Positions 63,392-64,000 of a DNA stretch of 64,000 nucleotides are shown here, piece by piece (positions within the stretch are counted from its first letter, which is position 1; each line of letters starts with the position of its first letter). Position numbers and translations under genes: made by a program. This stretch comes from Diplonema papillatum (lineage: Eukaryota; Euglenozoa; Diplonemea; Diplonemida; Diplonemidae). Where the stretch lies: assembly GCA_030068145.1 (NCBI GenBank), contig JAPJBO010000588.1, positions 62,001 to 126,000 of the forward strand, written 5' to 3'. The notes under the pieces were generated by a model. The model ran no database searches. It had not been told where the DNA came from and saw nothing but the letters and a program-made list of their open reading frames with translations.

Positions 63392-63937
63392 TCAAGATCG
63401 AGTACATGTGACTAGGTCTTCTTGTGTTTCCGACTGTGTTGGCGCGCTCAACATCGAGCAGGCATGCTCGGCTTTCACTTTCGAGGGCATCGGTGTGCCT
63501 GAGGAGGTCGGTCTCTTCTGTGAGCTGCTAGCCTTCGGTGCCTTCTTCTTCCTTCGGTGCATCCCGGTATCGGGCGTCGTCGCTTTTGTCTTCTTCCGCT
63601 TGCGGTCGGTGAGCGGGCTTCCCTTCGGCTGCTGAGAGTTCTCCTCTTCAGCGCTGGTCGTACGCCGGTTGCTGGCGTCGTCGGCGCGCTTACCCGCTGG
63701 CGTCACTCGCTGTCCCGGGCGGGAGAGGAGGGCCTCTTCCTGGCTTTGCGTCGTTCGGGGATTGCCGGCACGCTCGGCTTGTCGAGTTGGTGGTGGCCAC
63801 GGCGGCAGCACGCCGCCGGCCTTCTTTGCGTCCGCGTCGGGAGCAAGAGGCACGCGCGCGGCAGGCATGATGCCACTGCGGCAGCATGCTGCCGCCGTCG
63901 AACAGTCACCGCACTTGGTCTTCTTGTGGTGCCGCAC
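63392..63937 (-). CDS. Lys/Arg-rich protein with Cys/His motif, partial, C-terminal part
   Basis: The minus-strand frame reads HHKKTKCGDCSTAAACCRSG and then a low-complexity Ala/Pro/Ser/Lys region (DRKRKKTKATTPDTG; MHRRKKKAPKASSSQKRPTS) to a stop at 63,392. There is no ATG at its start and an in-frame stop lies just upstream, so it would need an upstream exon beyond or near the window edge. The Cys/His motif matches the segment carried by element A at 44.6-44.8 kb. Convergent with the SLOG/SLATT gene. Could be a diverged or non-functional relative; moderate to low confidence. Confidence 0.35.
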   Translation of the reverse strand: MRHHKKTKCGDCSTAAACCRSGIMPAARVPLAPDADAKKAGGVLPPWPPPTRQAERAGNPRTTQSQEEALLSRPGQRVTPAGKRADDASNRRTTSAEEENSQQPKGSPLTDRKRKKTKATTPDTGMHRRKKKAPKASSSQKRPTSSGTPMPSKVKAEHACSMLSAPTQSETQEDLVTCTRS

Positions 63938-64000
63938 ACCGCCACCGGTTGGCCGTCACTCGCGCTGTGGTGGTCGACACATCTCCACCGTGGGCACGTC

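Overview
The window is nuclear DNA from a microbial eukaryote. Genes are interrupted by GT-AG introns whose phases match wherever I could join exons (V-ATPase subunit F, CFAP410, a coiled-coil protein, TM9SF, a SLOG/SLATT gene and an N-terminal membrane protein). Exons are GC-rich with G/C third positions. Introns and spacers are more AT-rich and full of repeats. A clear CFAP410 (C21orf2) orthologue implies a ciliated or flagellated cell. The class E/cAMP-like receptor, GT61-like enzyme, TM9SF and SLOG/SLATT protein fit a protist rather than an animal or land plant; I cannot name the lineage.

Layout, left to right: 0.6-2.9 kb, type I membrane protein with a repeat-filled intron; 3.7-4.9 kb, RING-CH (MARCH-type) membrane E3 ligase; 8.3-10.0 kb, a ~280 bp (CT)n tract just upstream of an SLC17-like MFS transporter; 11.6-14.8 kb, coiled-coil protein plus a decayed tandem copy of its own 3' end; 17.0-17.8 kb, CFAP410; 21.6-23.6 kb, V-ATPase subunit F in three exons; 25.6-25.9 kb, antisense piece of the 3' end of SSU rRNA; 26.7-28.1 kb, GH79 heparanase-like enzyme; 29.1-30.7 kb, unrecognised protein, again with a decayed copy of its 3' end; 32.0-32.8 kb, ankyrin protein; 34.0-35.0 kb, 7TM receptor; 36.0-37.5 kb, GT61-like glycosyltransferase; 38.4-39.8 kb, head-to-head inverted-repeat elements; 41.2-47.3 kb, TM9SF (nonaspanin) split by a 4.3 kb intron holding a large transposable element with another nested inside; 48-51 kb, minisatellite, USP-like fragment, hAT relic and SSU rRNA 5' fragment; 53.5-55.1 kb, a complete-looking element with terminal inverted repeats and a 5 bp target duplication; 55.3-63.1 kb, a ~1,650-residue protein joining a TRPM-type SLOG domain to two SLATT 2TM domains, with a 2.5 kb minisatellite in its intron; 63.4-64.0 kb, a minus-strand Lys-rich reading frame with a Cys/His motif.

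Most genes look like unrelated housekeeping or membrane genes (endomembrane: TM9SF, V-ATPase, RING-CH, GT61-like; signalling: GPCR; cilium: CFAP410), and I see no operon-like grouping. The strongest candidate for an unusual system is the SLOG-SLATT-SLATT gene: SLOG (nucleotide-derived ligand sensor) and SLATT (2TM, predicted pore-forming effector) are paired in prokaryotic conflict systems, and here they appear as one spliced eukaryotic protein. The second theme is genome dynamics: three different genes are each followed by a degraded duplicate of their own 3' end, and several short-TIR element families sit in introns with readable target duplications and, in one case, an empty-site comparison. 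No reverse transcriptase, capsid or envelope element was recognised.
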